A stretch of DNA of 64,000 bases, from the NCBI GenBank assembly GCA_963809795.1, contig CAWELN010000014.1, forward strand, positions 124,001 through 188,000, in the 5' to 3' direction. Under the pieces are notes generated by a model that was given only the letters and a program-made list of their open reading frames with translations, ran no database searches and was not told the origin of the DNA. Every line of letters begins with the position of its first letter. Position 1 is the first letter of the stretch. Below are positions 41,686 to 50,459 of the stretch, one piece after another. Origin of the DNA: DASUAS01 sp963809795 (lineage in GTDB: Bacteria > Actinomycetota > Acidimicrobiia > IMCC26256 > DASPTH01). The position numbers and the translations under genes are program-made.

Positions 41686-42618
41686 ATGCGCGGGGTGCTC
41701 GGGGCCGTGGGCCGTGTGCTGGTCACGGTCGGGCTCCTGCTGCTCCTGTTCGTCGCCTACCAGCTCTGGGGCACCGGGATCTACCAGGCCCGGGCCCAGG
41801 ACGACCTCGCGCACCAATTCAAGCAGGCGCTGGAACGCAACCCGGACGCCACGCCGGCGACCTCGCCCGCGGGCCCGACGACCACGTCGACCGCGCCGAC
41901 CACCGCGCCGACCACCCTGGGCCCGATCACGATCCCTCCCGAGGGCGACGTGATCGCCCGGATCGGGATCCCGAAGATCGGGGTCGACCAGTACGTGGTG
42001 GAGGGCGTGAACGTCGACGACCTCCGCAAGGGCCCGGGGCACTACCCGACCACCCAGCTGCCCGGGCACGAGGGCAACAGCGCGATCGCGGGCCATCGCA
42101 CCACCTACGGCGCGCCGTTCGGCGAGCTCGACCAGCTGCAGCCCGGCGACCAGATCGTGCTGGTGACGGTCCAGGGGAAGTTCAAGTACGAGGTCACCGA
42201 CCAGCGGGTGGTCGACCCCAGCGAGATCAGCGTGCTCGACCCATCCGCCGACCCGGCGCGCCCGGGCCACGACCTGGCGACCCTGACGCTCACCACCTGC
42301 AACCCGAAGTACTCCGCCTCGCAACGGCTCATCGTCCGGGCCCAGCTCGACCTGACGCCCGACCAGCTGCCGCTCCCACCGGCGCCCACGCCGAAGGGGA
42401 ACACGGCCACGACGATCAGCGGCCTGTCGGGTGAGTCGTCGTCGCGGACCCCGGCGATCCTCTGGGGCATCGTTGCCGCGGTGGTCGGGCTGCTCTGGTG
42501 GTTGCTCTTCCATCGCCACCCGCGCTGGACGACGTGGTTCGTGGGCGTGGTGCCGTTCCTCGCCGCGCTCTTCGTCTGCTACGTGTACGTCGAGCGGCTG
42601 CTGCCCTCGAACTACTGA
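41686..42618 (+). CDS. Class E sortase with C-terminal membrane segments
   Basis: 310 residues. N-terminal membrane anchor (VLVTVGLLLLLFVAYQLW), Thr/Pro-rich linker (residues 55-80), then the sortase barrel with AIAGHRTTYGAPF (His137), ATLTLTTCNPKYSASQR (Cys205) and the catalytic Arg in RLIVRAQL. Class E enzymes anchor LAxTG proteins to peptidoglycan or make pili. Two further C-terminal membrane segments (ILWGIVAAVVGLLWWLLF; FVGVVPFLAALFVCYVYV) are extra compared with most sortases. No obvious LPxTG substrate is adjacent. Confidence 0.88.
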   Translation: MRGVLGAVGRVLVTVGLLLLLFVAYQLWGTGIYQARAQDDLAHQFKQALERNPDATPATSPAGPTTTSTAPTTAPTTLGPITIPPEGDVIARIGIPKIGVDQYVVEGVNVDDLRKGPGHYPTTQLPGHEGNSAIAGHRTTYGAPFGELDQLQPGDQIVLVTVQGKFKYEVTDQRVVDPSEISVLDPSADPARPGHDLATLTLTTCNPKYSASQRLIVRAQLDLTPDQLPLPPAPTPKGNTATTISGLSGESSSRTPAILWGIVAAVVGLLWWLLFHRHPRWTTWFVGVVPFLAALFVCYVYVERLLPSNY

Positions 42619-42639
42619 GCCAAGCTCAGCGCTCGTCGA

Positions 42640-42858
42640 TCAGGACTCGTCGATCAGCGCGATGACGGTGCCGGGGGTGACGGAGTAGCCGGCCTCCACG
42701 TAGAGCTCGCGCACGACACCCGGGACGTCGGTGACGACGGCGACGCGTCCGTTCTCCGTCTCGAGCAGCGCGATCTCGTCGTCCTCGGCGACCATCTGGC
42801 CCTCGTCGACGTCGACGCGGATGACGGTGCCCTCCGACGACGACCGCAGCTCGTACAC
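42640..42858 (-). CDS. Stand-alone biotinyl/lipoyl-like domain lacking the modified lysine
   Basis: 72 residues folding as a biotinyl/lipoyl domain: GTVIRVDVDEGQMVAEDDE, LLETENGRVAV, VPGVVRELYVEAGYSVTPG and IALID. Where biotinyl domains have MKM and lipoyl domains have TDK, it has TEN (Asn36), so it cannot be biotinylated or lipoylated in the normal way. The GTG start has TATCCT at 7 nt and no ribosome site. Possibly a structural or regulatory mimic. Divergent from DUF5317. Confidence 0.75.
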   Translation of the reverse strand: MYELRSSSEGTVIRVDVDEGQMVAEDDEIALLETENGRVAVVTDVPGVVRELYVEAGYSVTPGTVIALIDES

Positions 42859-42865
42859 GTTCCCG

Positions 42866-42902
42866 AGGATACCTGCGTCGCTCGCACGGCCGTCGGTACG
42901 GT
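42866..42902. promoter_or_regulatory. Divergent leaderless -10 pair (lipoyl-like / DUF5317)
   Basis: Minus TATCCT (42871-42866), 7 nt before GTG 42858; plus TACGGT (42897-42902), 6 nt before GTG 42909. Confidence 0.55.
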
Positions 42903-42908
42903 GTGCGC

Positions 42909-43481
42909 GTGATCTTCTTCGTGGCGACGTTCGTGGTCGCGATCGTCGTCGTCGTGGCGACGAAAGGCAGCTTCGGGCGACTCTCCTCGGTGCACTTCCA
43001 GAAGCTCTGGTTGCTGTTCTTCGGCCTGGGCATCCAGATCGTGCTCGAGTTCGTCACCTTCCCGAAGGACCGGATCGACGATGCCGGCTTCGCGCTCCTC
43101 GTGCTGTCGTACGTCGCCATCGTCTGGTTCTGCGTCCTCAACCGGAAGGTGAAGGGCATGGTGCTCATCACCGCCGGCATCGCGCTGAACGTCCTCGTCA
43201 TCGTCTCGAATCAGGGCATGCCGACGAAGGACGACGTGCACGATCGCAACGGACGGGAAGTCCATGTCCCGATCGAGCACACGGTCAAGCACCGCCCGCT
43301 CGAAGACGACACGGTGTTCCAATTCCTCGGGGACGTCATCACGCTTCCCGGATTTCCCAACCAGCAGTTTTCGATCGGCGACATCGTCATCGCGCTCGGG
43401 ATCGTCGACCTCTGCTTCGAGGGCAGCCGAGTACCTCGGAGACGCGGCGTGGCGCGTCGGGTGGAGGCTCAGCAGGGCTGA
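42909..43481 (+). CDS. DUF5317 family membrane protein
   Basis: 190 residues with four or five membrane segments (IFFVATFVVAIVVVVAT, LWLLFFGLGIQIVLEFV, GFALLVLSYVAIVWFCVL, GMVLITAGIALNVLVIVS). SNQGMPTKDDV and the late LPGFPNQQFSIGDIVIALG are recurrent in the DUF5317 family, whose function is unknown. GTG 42909 is chosen from TACGGT spacing; GTG 42903 would lie directly at the hexamer. Overlaps the convergent HD-domain gene by 13 bp. Confidence 0.8.
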   Translation: MIFFVATFVVAIVVVVATKGSFGRLSSVHFQKLWLLFFGLGIQIVLEFVTFPKDRIDDAGFALLVLSYVAIVWFCVLNRKVKGMVLITAGIALNVLVIVSNQGMPTKDDVHDRNGREVHVPIEHTVKHRPLEDDTVFQFLGDVITLPGFPNQQFSIGDIVIALGIVDLCFEGSRVPRRRGVARRVEAQQG

Positions 43482-44650
43482 TCGAGGAGACCGCGCCGGT
43501 CGAGCACCACCTCGAGCGCGCTCAGCACGCGCGCGTCGTAGAGGTACTCGGGCGCGGAACAGAGCGCTTCGAGTGCGAGGCCGGCGCGCTCGGGATGCCC
43601 GTCGGACAGCTCGTCGAACGCGCTCGCGACCTTCAGGATCTGGCCCGACATCACCGACGGGCGCGAACCGACCTGCTCCCGATAGGGCATCCACTCCGCG
43701 GCGATGATGTCGCCGGCAGGAGCGAGGAGCTGAGTGCTCCGCAGGATCGTGGCGCCGGAGTGCGCGATGGAGACGGGCTCGGGCGGGCGGCCGTCGTCCG
43801 GTTCGTCGATGCACACCTGGCCGAGGTGGTGCAGCAGCGCGGCCGTCTGGAGCTGCTCGAGCTCGTACCGCGAGAACCCGAGCGTGCCACCCATGGCGAC
43901 GGCGACCTCGGCGACTCGCTCGGCGTGCCCGTCACGCACCATGCCGCCGAGCTCGGGGGCGGCACCGAGCGCACGGATGGTCTGGTCGTACGTGCGGCGG
44001 ATGAGCGCGAGGCGCTCGTACGAGTACCACGCCGCGAGCAGCGGGATGGTGAACACCACCGGGCCCCACAGGCCCAAGCCCCCGACACCCTGGACCCCGT
44101 CGGCGCTGACCGCCATCAGCGTGGCGCTGGAGACGAGCGCGACGTCGGCCATCCGACCGTGGGCCGAGACGGCGAAGGACCGTTCGCGCACCATCCGCGC
44201 GATCTCGGCGATCAGGAGCGGCGCGATGGCGGCGACGGCGAGGGCGAACAGGACCTTGCCGCGCATGGGTGGCTCGCCGAGGGCCTCGATGAGCCCGTGG
44301 TACACGAGGACCGCGGCCATGCCCTCGAAGAGGCGCTCGACGAGCAGCGCCAACCGCCCCTCGACCGACGCCGGCTCCGAGCGGACCAGGAAGGCGGCGA
44401 GCTCGGCGATCACGAGGACGAGCGCGCCTTCCGGGATCGAGGCCTGCCGGGCCAGGACGACCATGAAGGCGAAGGAGATGGGCAACGCGGCCCGGAGGGG
44501 CGGCTTGAGCTCGAGCAGCTCGCCGGCCGCGATGGCGCCACCGATGAGGGCGAGCGGTGCCCACCGGCTCCCCGGGTCGGCGATCTCGATCCCGGCCGCG
44601 ATGGACGCACTCCCGGCGAGGAGGACGACCAGCCGGACCCATCGCCTCAC
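43469..44650 (-). CDS. Membrane protein with degenerate HD (HD-GYP-like) domain
   Basis: 393 residues. Seven or so membrane segments (VVLLAGSASIAAGIEI to VVFTIPLLAAWYSY) followed by an HD-like domain from about 235: GHAERVAEVAVAMG, then ALLHHLGQVCID where active HD-GYP enzymes read HDIGK. The metal-binding Asp is therefore His, and no GYP motif follows, so hydrolysis of cyclic di-GMP is unlikely. GTG 44650 overlaps the stop of the upstream HD gene (GTGA), so the two are made together and may form a sensor complex. Confidence 0.78.
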   Translation of the reverse strand: MRRWVRLVVLLAGSASIAAGIEIADPGSRWAPLALIGGAIAAGELLELKPPLRAALPISFAFMVVLARQASIPEGALVLVIAELAAFLVRSEPASVEGRLALLVERLFEGMAAVLVYHGLIEALGEPPMRGKVLFALAVAAIAPLLIAEIARMVRERSFAVSAHGRMADVALVSSATLMAVSADGVQGVGGLGLWGPVVFTIPLLAAWYSYERLALIRRTYDQTIRALGAAPELGGMVRDGHAERVAEVAVAMGGTLGFSRYELEQLQTAALLHHLGQVCIDEPDDGRPPEPVSIAHSGATILRSTQLLAPAGDIIAAEWMPYREQVGSRPSVMSGQILKVASAFDELSDGHPERAGLALEALCSAPEYLYDARVLSALEVVLDRRGLLDQPC

Positions 44651-46150
44651 TGACCCGCCGCCTGCTCCTCGGGGACGAGGTGGCCCAGGCCGGCCGAACC
44701 GGTGCCGGCCTCCGGCGGTGCCACCGCCCAGTCGTGCTCGTCGACCTCGTGCCCGGCCCCGTACGTGCTCGTTGCGCCGTTCGATCGCGGTGATGAACGC
44801 CTCCACGCACTGGGCGTTGAACTGGGTGCCGGCGCCGGCGCGCAGCTCGGCGAACGCGGTCTCCTGGCTGAGCGCCCGCCGGTAGGCCCGGGTGGAGGTC
44901 ATGGCGTCGAAGGCGTCGGCCACGTGGATGATCGCCGGTTCGATGAGGCCCGGTGCCGTCGACGGCGGCGGTGGCCGCTTCGGTGGTCGTGTCGCCGGCG
45001 ACCGGAGCGAGGAAGTCGATGCGGCGCAGCAGCTCGACCGACACCGGCTCGTGGCGCTTCACCCGTTCGAACTCCGCCTCGGTGAGACGACCGGGCTTGT
45101 TGAGCAGCTGGTTGGGCACCACCAGCTTGCCGATGTCGTGCATGAGCGCCGCGTAGCGGAGCCGCTCCATGCGGCGTTCGCCGAACGCGAACTCGGCACC
45201 GACGTACTCGGAGAACGTGGCGACGCGCTGCGCGTGACCGGCGGTGTACCGGTCCTTGGCCTCCAGCGCGTGGATCAGCGTCTCGATGGTCTGCTCCTGA
45301 CCCGCCTTCAGCTCGAAGTAGCTCGCGAAGGTCGACCGGGCGATCAAGATCGGCACGACGAGCAGCGGAACCACCGCGGCGCCGAGGGTCAGGTAGACCC
45401 ACCCGAGACCGAGCCCCAGGAAGGCAAAGGGAAGCGCGGCGGCGTTGTAGGCAAAGCACATCCCTCAGGACATGGGAGTACGCCTCGTGGTTGAGAACAG
45501 CCACCCCGAACGCGACGAACACCGCGTTCAACCCGAGGTAGGCGGCGGATGCGCAGATCACACCGAGGCTCAGGATCGCGGGTTGGCTCGTCGAGCCGAA
45601 TCGACGTGGCGAGGAGAAACGCGGCGGTGCCGCCGAGCATGGCCAGCGCCTCGGACGCGCAGTTGAACGAGATCTTCATCCATTCTCGATCGCGGAGATG
45701 GGCGAAATCGAAGAAGCCGCAAAGAAGACCGACGAGGGCCGGACCCAGGAAGTAGGAGTAGTCGCAGAAGACGATGATCGACGCCACGAGGACCATGACG
45801 CTTCCGCTGATACCGGTGTTCGTCCTCGCCATGACCTCCAAGTTCGTCGCCGCGATCGCGAGGACACCAAGGACGACGAGCGCGACGAGGACTGTCGGCG
45901 AGAACGAACCCGCGCCGAACTGAGCGATGGCCGCGACGATTCCCGCCGTCGCGACGAGTCCCACCGCCGCGGCAAGCCGAACCTTCGTTGCCGTCTGTAC
46001 GTTGCGAAACATCTGTGGAGCCAGCTGGGTGGAGGAGGCAGGGCCCCGTTCCCTAGTCGTCATTAGCGAAGTCTTGACGGCGCCACCGGCGAGCAGCATT
46101 GCGACCAATGCTGCTCCGCTGGCCGCAACACGGACCATGGCCTTCTTCAC
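44647..46150 (-). CDS. Membrane HD-GYP-related protein, four frameshifts
   Basis: Four single-base removals (near 45607, 45464, 44962 and 44787) give 499 residues. The N-terminal half has about eight membrane segments (VRLAAAVGLVATAGIVAAI, VASIIVFCDYSYFLGPALVG, VFVAFGVAVLNHEAYSHV). The HD half reads YTAGHAQRVATFSEYVG, YAALMHDIGKLVVP (metal-binding HD present), then VDGTGLIEPAIIHVADAFD: the expected HHExxDGxGYP is missing its His run and the YP. Ends GHLVPEEQAAGQ. GTG 46150 follows AGGGGG. Most likely a cyclic-dinucleotide or stress signalling protein with reduced activity. The shift cluster makes details uncertain. Confidence 0.72.
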
Positions 46151-46646
46151 GAGACCCCCTGAAACTGACTGATCTCCCGGGGGCATCGCTGACGCGCCCT
46201 ACGGATTCATCGCTTCGCTTCAGGTAACTCGTATGTTTTGCGGCCGAGGCCCTGCCGTCTCCATCCAGCAGTCTGGCGATCCTCCTCAGGTCCTATACAA
46301 ACAAGACGGGTAGTTTTGCCGGGATGGAGACACAACGCAAACCCCACCAGAAACACGTGCAACGGACACGCTCATGCACCGTGCCGACGCCGCCACTCTG
46401 AGTCGTCTGTGGCTCCTCCGCCGACTCGCCCGACCCGACGCCGGCAGCGTCAGAATCCCTGGCGTAAAGCCCCGTAAGAGGCTTTTGATCCTTTTCCGCC
46501 GTGCCTCCCGTCAGCCCGCCCGGTAGAACGTGCGCGGACCCGGCACGAGTCACGCTAGTAGCGGCAAGCCACGCAGGGTGGTCGGTTGGCCGTATGCTTG
46601 CGCCGGGGCGGGGGTGGTAGGCCCTCAGGGATCAACGGGGTCATCA
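46151..46646. other. 496-bp intergenic region with leader-like structures
   Basis: Noticeably less GC-rich than its surroundings and without a credible gene. On the minus side it is the leader of the HD-GYP-related gene: a CCCCC run (46183-46188 area) can pair with the AGGGGG ribosome site. A 10-bp inverted repeat GTCTCCATCC/GGATGGAGAC lies at 46257-46266 and 46322-46331. TATAGG on the minus strand near 46295 and TATGCT (plus, about 46592) are possible -10 elements. It matches no riboswitch I can recognise. Confidence 0.5.
46466..46486 (+). terminator. Short hairpin followed by T-rich stretch
   Basis: AAAGCC-ccgtaaga-GGCTTTT, then TGATCCTTTT. No plus-strand gene lies upstream in the region, so it could end a small RNA starting near 46300. 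Weak evidence. Confidence 0.35.
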
Positions 46647-47366
46647 ATGCCGAGTGACTGGTCGAACGACGAATTGTCGTCCGAGGATGATCAACGCGCG
46701 GCCGCGGACCTGCGCGACCTCGAGGACGAGCTGTGCCGCCTGACCGGGGTCCACGCCGTCCGGGTCGTGGGCGATCGGTCGGGCCGACCGGTCGAGGTGC
46801 ACGTGCTCGCGGACCCGAGCAAACCTGCGAAGCAGATCGTGCGCGACGTGCGCGCCGTGGCCCAGACCGTGTTCGGCATCGAGCTGGACCACCGCATCGT
46901 GTCGGTCGCGCAACTGAACACCAACGAGGAGAACACTCCCGTCGGCATCGAGCTGCCGCGCCGCGAGGCACGCGCGCGCGTCGGCAGCATCAACGTGGAG
47001 GCGGTCGGGTTGCGCGCGCAGGTGCGCGTGATCCTGGTCCACAACGAGCAGGAGCTCACCGGGTACGCGGAGGGCTCGATCGCGAGCGCGGCGCGCCCTC
47101 AGCTCGTCGCCACCGCCGCGCTCGACGCCATCCGGCAGGGGCTACCGGCGGCGGAGGCGATCCACATCTCCAGCGCCGAGATCAGCCGGATCGGCAGCAA
47201 CCGCGTCGCGGTGGTCACCGTGGTCTACGTCGACCCTCCCACCGAGCTCGTCGTGTCCGGGTCCGCGGTCGTGCGTCGTGACCGCGACGATGCAGTGGTG
47301 CGCGCGCTGCTCGATGCCACCAACCGTCGTCTCGCGCGTGTCGAGCGCGGAAACACCTCGATCTGA
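46647..47366 (+). CDS. Hypothetical protein with two related alpha/beta modules
   Basis: 239 residues, not recognised. After an acidic start (DWSNDELSSEDDQRAAADL) come GVHAVRVVGDRSGRPVEVHVL plus KQIVRDVRAVAQTVFGIELD, a fold seen in small regulatory alpha/beta domains, and later VEAVGLRAQVRVILVHNEQ, AIRQGLPAAEAIHIS and NRVAVVTVVYVD, which looks like a second, dodecin- or PII-like strand-helix unit. No membrane segment. ATG 46647 is the first residue of the conserved-looking part; a TATGCT about 50 nt upstream is a possible promoter. Followed 38 nt later by a glycosyltransferase gene. Confidence 0.65.
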   Translation: MPSDWSNDELSSEDDQRAAADLRDLEDELCRLTGVHAVRVVGDRSGRPVEVHVLADPSKPAKQIVRDVRAVAQTVFGIELDHRIVSVAQLNTNEENTPVGIELPRREARARVGSINVEAVGLRAQVRVILVHNEQELTGYAEGSIASAARPQLVATAALDAIRQGLPAAEAIHISSAEISRIGSNRVAVVTVVYVDPPTELVVSGSAVVRRDRDDAVVRALLDATNRRLARVERGNTSI

Positions 47367-47404
47367 TCCGCACTGCCGCGCGATCCGCGCGAGTCTCTCG
47401 ACTC

Positions 47405-48487
47405 GTGCCCCCCGTCGCAGTCCAACTCTCGTACCGGCTCGGCGGCGCCGACGGCGTCGGGGTCGAGGCCCGCAAGTGGGAGTGGGCGCTCCACGAGCTC
47501 GGTTTCGACGTGCGTCGCGTCGCGGGCGAGCTCGACGACGGGCTCCGCCCCGACGACGCCTGGATACCGTCCCTCGCGATCGACCCGGTCGACGACCGTC
47601 CGCCCGAACCCGACGTGCTCGCGGCCACCATCGCCGGTGCCGACCTGGTCGTGGTGGAGAACCTCTGCTCGCTGCCGATCAATCCGGACGCAGCGGCGAT
47701 GGCGGCCGCCGTCCTCGCCGAGCACGACGGCCGCGTCGTGTTCCACCATCACGATCTCCCGTGGCAGCGCGCCGGGTTGCCGACGCCGCCCGGCATCCCG
47801 CCGCACCGGCCGAACTCGCTCCACGTCACGATCAACGACCACTCGCGCGTGCAGCTCGAGAACCGCGGCTTCGCCGCGGTCACGCTGCGGAACGCGTTCG
47901 ACCTCGATCCGCCGCGGGGCGATCGCGACGCCACCCGCGCCGACTTCGGCTTCGCGGCCGACGACCTGGTGCTGCTCCAACCGACTCGCGCGATTCCCCG
48001 GAAGAACATCCCGGCCGCGATCGCGTTCGCGACCGAGCTGGCGCGGCGAGAGCCGGCACAGCGACTCCGCCTGTGGATCACCGGACCCGCGGAGGACGGG
48101 TACGACGGCGTGTTCGCGCAGCTCGTCGACCGCTCTGACGTCCCCGTGGTGGTCGGGCGGGCGGAGAGCGTCGCCGACGCCTACGCCGCCGCCGACCTCG
48201 TGCTCTTCCCGTCGACCTGGGAGGGCTTCGGCAACCCGGTGGTGGAGTCCATCGCGCACCGCCGGGCCATCGCGGTGGGGAGCTACCCGGTCCTCGACGA
48301 GCTGCGGGCCTTCGGCGTCCACCTCCTCTCGATCGACGATGCCGACGAGGTGCAGGCCTGGTTGCACCGGCCCGATCCGGAGGTGCTCGAACGCAACGTC
48401 GAGCTGGTGCGGCCGCACTGCTCGCTCGCCGACCTGCCCCAGCGGATCGGCCGGGCCTTCGACGCGGCAGGATGGGACGCATGGTGA
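47405..48487 (+). CDS. GT4-family glycosyltransferase
   Basis: 360 residues. GT-B fold: early LSYRLGGADGVGVEARKWEW (acceptor-domain glycine loop), VVFHHHDLPWQR, NDHSRVQLENRGF, PTRAIPRKNIPAAI (R and K phosphate contacts) and the late LVLFPSTWEGFGNPVVESI, the E-x7-E motif of GT4 enzymes. Uses a nucleotide sugar; acceptor unknown. Cytoplasmic. GTG start without a clear ribosome site. Overlaps the next small gene by 7 nt. Confidence 0.85.
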   Translation: MPPVAVQLSYRLGGADGVGVEARKWEWALHELGFDVRRVAGELDDGLRPDDAWIPSLAIDPVDDRPPEPDVLAATIAGADLVVVENLCSLPINPDAAAMAAAVLAEHDGRVVFHHHDLPWQRAGLPTPPGIPPHRPNSLHVTINDHSRVQLENRGFAAVTLRNAFDLDPPRGDRDATRADFGFAADDLVLLQPTRAIPRKNIPAAIAFATELARREPAQRLRLWITGPAEDGYDGVFAQLVDRSDVPVVVGRAESVADAYAAADLVLFPSTWEGFGNPVVESIAHRRAIAVGSYPVLDELRAFGVHLLSIDDADEVQAWLHRPDPEVLERNVELVRPHCSLADLPQRIGRAFDAAGWDAW

Positions 48488-48795
48488 GTCCCGAGCCCAC
48501 GCGGTCACCCGGGGACCCGGTCGTGGCGCGCCGGGCCCGCATCGCGCACTGGGTCGGGCTGGCGAAGCGATTGGGCTACACCCTCCTGCTGCTCGCGGTG
48601 ATCCTGTTCGCGATCGCGGCGATCGCCGGGTTCCCGAGCGCGCTCGTGACCGCCACCGTGGTCGCGCTGGTCGGCGCCTGCATCGTGCTCCCCGTCCCGA
48701 TCGTCATGGGCTACGGGTTGCGCGCCGCCGAACGTGAGGACCGCGAGGCGCAGGCCCGGCGTGCCGGTGGGGGGCCACCGGGCGGCCGGCAGTAG
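48481..48795 (+). CDS. Small two-helix membrane protein
   Basis: 104 residues: RLGYTLLLLAVILFAIAAIAGF and ALVTATVVALVGACIVLPVPIVMGY (each a membrane segment) with a charged C-terminus (ERED-REAQ-RR). Not recognised; similar proteins follow glycosyltransferase genes in actinobacteria (recalled only weakly). ATG 48481 or GTG 48484 both overlap the glycosyltransferase stop. Its TAG stop is the start of a TAGATT element for the aldo/keto reductase. Confidence 0.7.
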   Translation: MVSPEPTRSPGDPVVARRARIAHWVGLAKRLGYTLLLLAVILFAIAAIAGFPSALVTATVVALVGACIVLPVPIVMGYGLRAAEREDREAQARRAGGGPPGGRQ

Positions 48796-48798
48796 ATT
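48793..48798 (+). promoter_or_regulatory. -10 element (TAGATT) made from the preceding stop codon
   Basis: TAG is the stop of the small membrane gene. The aldo/keto reductase GTG follows 40 nt later with an AAAGGAG ribosome site, so this promoter would give a leadered transcript. Confidence 0.45.
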
Positions 48799-48838
48799 TC
48801 GCCCGCGATCGCGAACTCGCCGGGCGAAAGGAGCCACC

Positions 48839-49850
48839 GTGCGCTACCGCCGGTTCGGTCGGAGCGACCTCGAGGTCTCGGAGGTCGGATTCGGAGTCTG
48901 GACGCTCGCCAGTGACTGGTGGGGCGTCGTGGAGGACAAGCAGGGGCTCCTGCACGCCGCGCTCGATGCCGGCATCAACTTCATCGACACCGCGCCCGTC
49001 TACGGCGAGGCGGGCGTCGGCGAGGAGCTCCTCGCCGATGTGCTCAAGGCGCAGCGCGACGACATCGTGCTCACCACGAAGTGCGGCTACGACATCGACG
49101 CGGCGCGCAAGTACCCCGGGCAGTCGGAACGACCACACGACTGGGAGCCGGCGTCGGTTCGTCTGCAGCTGGAGGCGTCACTGCGGCGGCTCGGCACCGA
49201 CCACATCGACCTCTACCAGCTCCACAACACGCGCATCGAGCCCATCCGCAGCGACGCGCTGTGGGAGGAGCTCGAGAAGTTCAAGAGCCGAGGGCAAGGT
49301 CCGCGAGCTCGGCGTCGCGCTCGGCCCCGCGATCGGTTGGGTCGACGAAGGGCTCGAGGCACTGCAGCGCGACATCGTCTCGCTGCAGACGGTCTTCAAC
49401 GTGCTCGAGCAGGAACCGGGGCGCACCTTCGCGGCGGATCCCGCGGTGGCCGACGGGCGCGTCGGCCTGATCTCTCGCGTGCCGCACGCGTCGGACACGC
49501 TCTCGGGTCGCATCACGCGCGACACGGAGTTCCCGCCGGGTGACCACCGGTCGCACCGCAACCGCGACAACATGCTCGACAACTTCGACAAGGCCGACAC
49601 GCTCACGTTCCTCTGGGAGGGCACCGGGCGCACCGTCGGCCAGGCCGCGATCGCCGGCATCCTCGCCGACCCCGCGTTCGTGACGGTGCTGCCCACCTGC
49701 GTGGACGTCGAGGACGTGCAGGAGTACGCCGCGGCCAGTGACCTGCCGTTGACCGCGGACGAGAAGGCCCACCTCGACCAGCTCTGGGACGACAACTTCG
49801 GCGTCACCAACCGTTACGAGATGCCCCTGAAGTCGAGCACCGGCGGGTGA
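48839..49850 (+). CDS. Aldo/keto reductase, frameshifted
   Basis: 336 residues after removing one base near 49289. NADPH-dependent carbonyl reductase barrel: YRRFGRSDLEVSEVGFGVW, GINFIDTAPVYGE with catalytic Asp and Tyr, VLTTKCGYD (catalytic Lys), HIDLYQLHNTR (His), then in the next frame GKVRELGVALGPAIG, SLQTVFNVLEQEPG and GILADPAFVTVLPTCVD. Starts GTG after AAAGGAG. The last bases overlap the TetR gene (GTGA). Substrate unknown; the long form belongs to the AKR/LgtA-type oxidoreductases. Confidence 0.85.
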
Positions 49851-50459
49851 CGGCCGCCCGGCGCGCGTCGGCGCCTCGGCTCGCGCCCGACGAACGGCGC
49901 CGGCAGCTGCTCGACGTCGCGTGCGTCGAGTTCGCGGACCGCGGGTTCTACGCCGACCGCGATGGACGACCTCGCGGTTGCCGCGGGCGTCACGAAGCCG
50001 GTCTTCTACCAGCACTTCCCTTCGAAACGGGCGCTGTTCGTCGCCGTGCTCGAGGACGTGGGCGGGCGCCTGCTCGAAGTGCTCACGGAGGCGACGGCGA
50101 GCGTCGAGACCGGACGCGCCCGCGTCGAGCAGGGCTTCTCGGCCTACTTCCACTTCGTGGAGAACGACCGGGCGGCGTTCCGGCTGCTGTTCGGTGCCTC
50201 GGCCCGCAACGACCCCGAGTTCGCCGACGTGGTCGACCGCGTGCTGACCGACACCGCCGCCGCCGTCAGCACCCTCATCGAGATCCACGGGTCCGACGAG
50301 CACCGCCAGGTGCTGGCGCACGCCATCGTCGGGATGGCCGAGGGGATCAGCCGCCACGCGCTGACCGATCCGGACGGACCACACGACCCCGATCACCTCG
50401 CCGACTGGATCGCCGAGCTGGCGTGGTTCGGCCTACGAGGCGTCCGCTCCGACGACTGA
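49847..50459 (+). CDS. TetR-family regulator, frameshifted
   Basis: 203 residues after removing one base near 49958. HTH: RRRQLLDVACVEFADRGFY, then in the next frame AMDDLAVAAGVTKPVFYQHF and PSKRALFVAVLE. The C-domain ends LAWFGLRGVRSDD. The GTG overlaps the aldo/keto reductase stop. It probably controls this operon; ligand unknown. The shift is inside the DNA-binding helix, so if real it would abolish function. Converges on the acyltransferase gene with a 27-bp overlap. Confidence 0.82.

Noticed and set aside
46293..46553. An 86-codon minus-strand ORF in the intergenic region.
   Set aside because: No ribosome site, no recognisable motif, and composition unlike neighbouring genes.
46151..46646. 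c-di-GMP-I (GEMM) riboswitch before the HD-GYP-related gene.
   Set aside because: The GGCAAACC and GACGCAAAGC blocks are not present on either strand in the right order.
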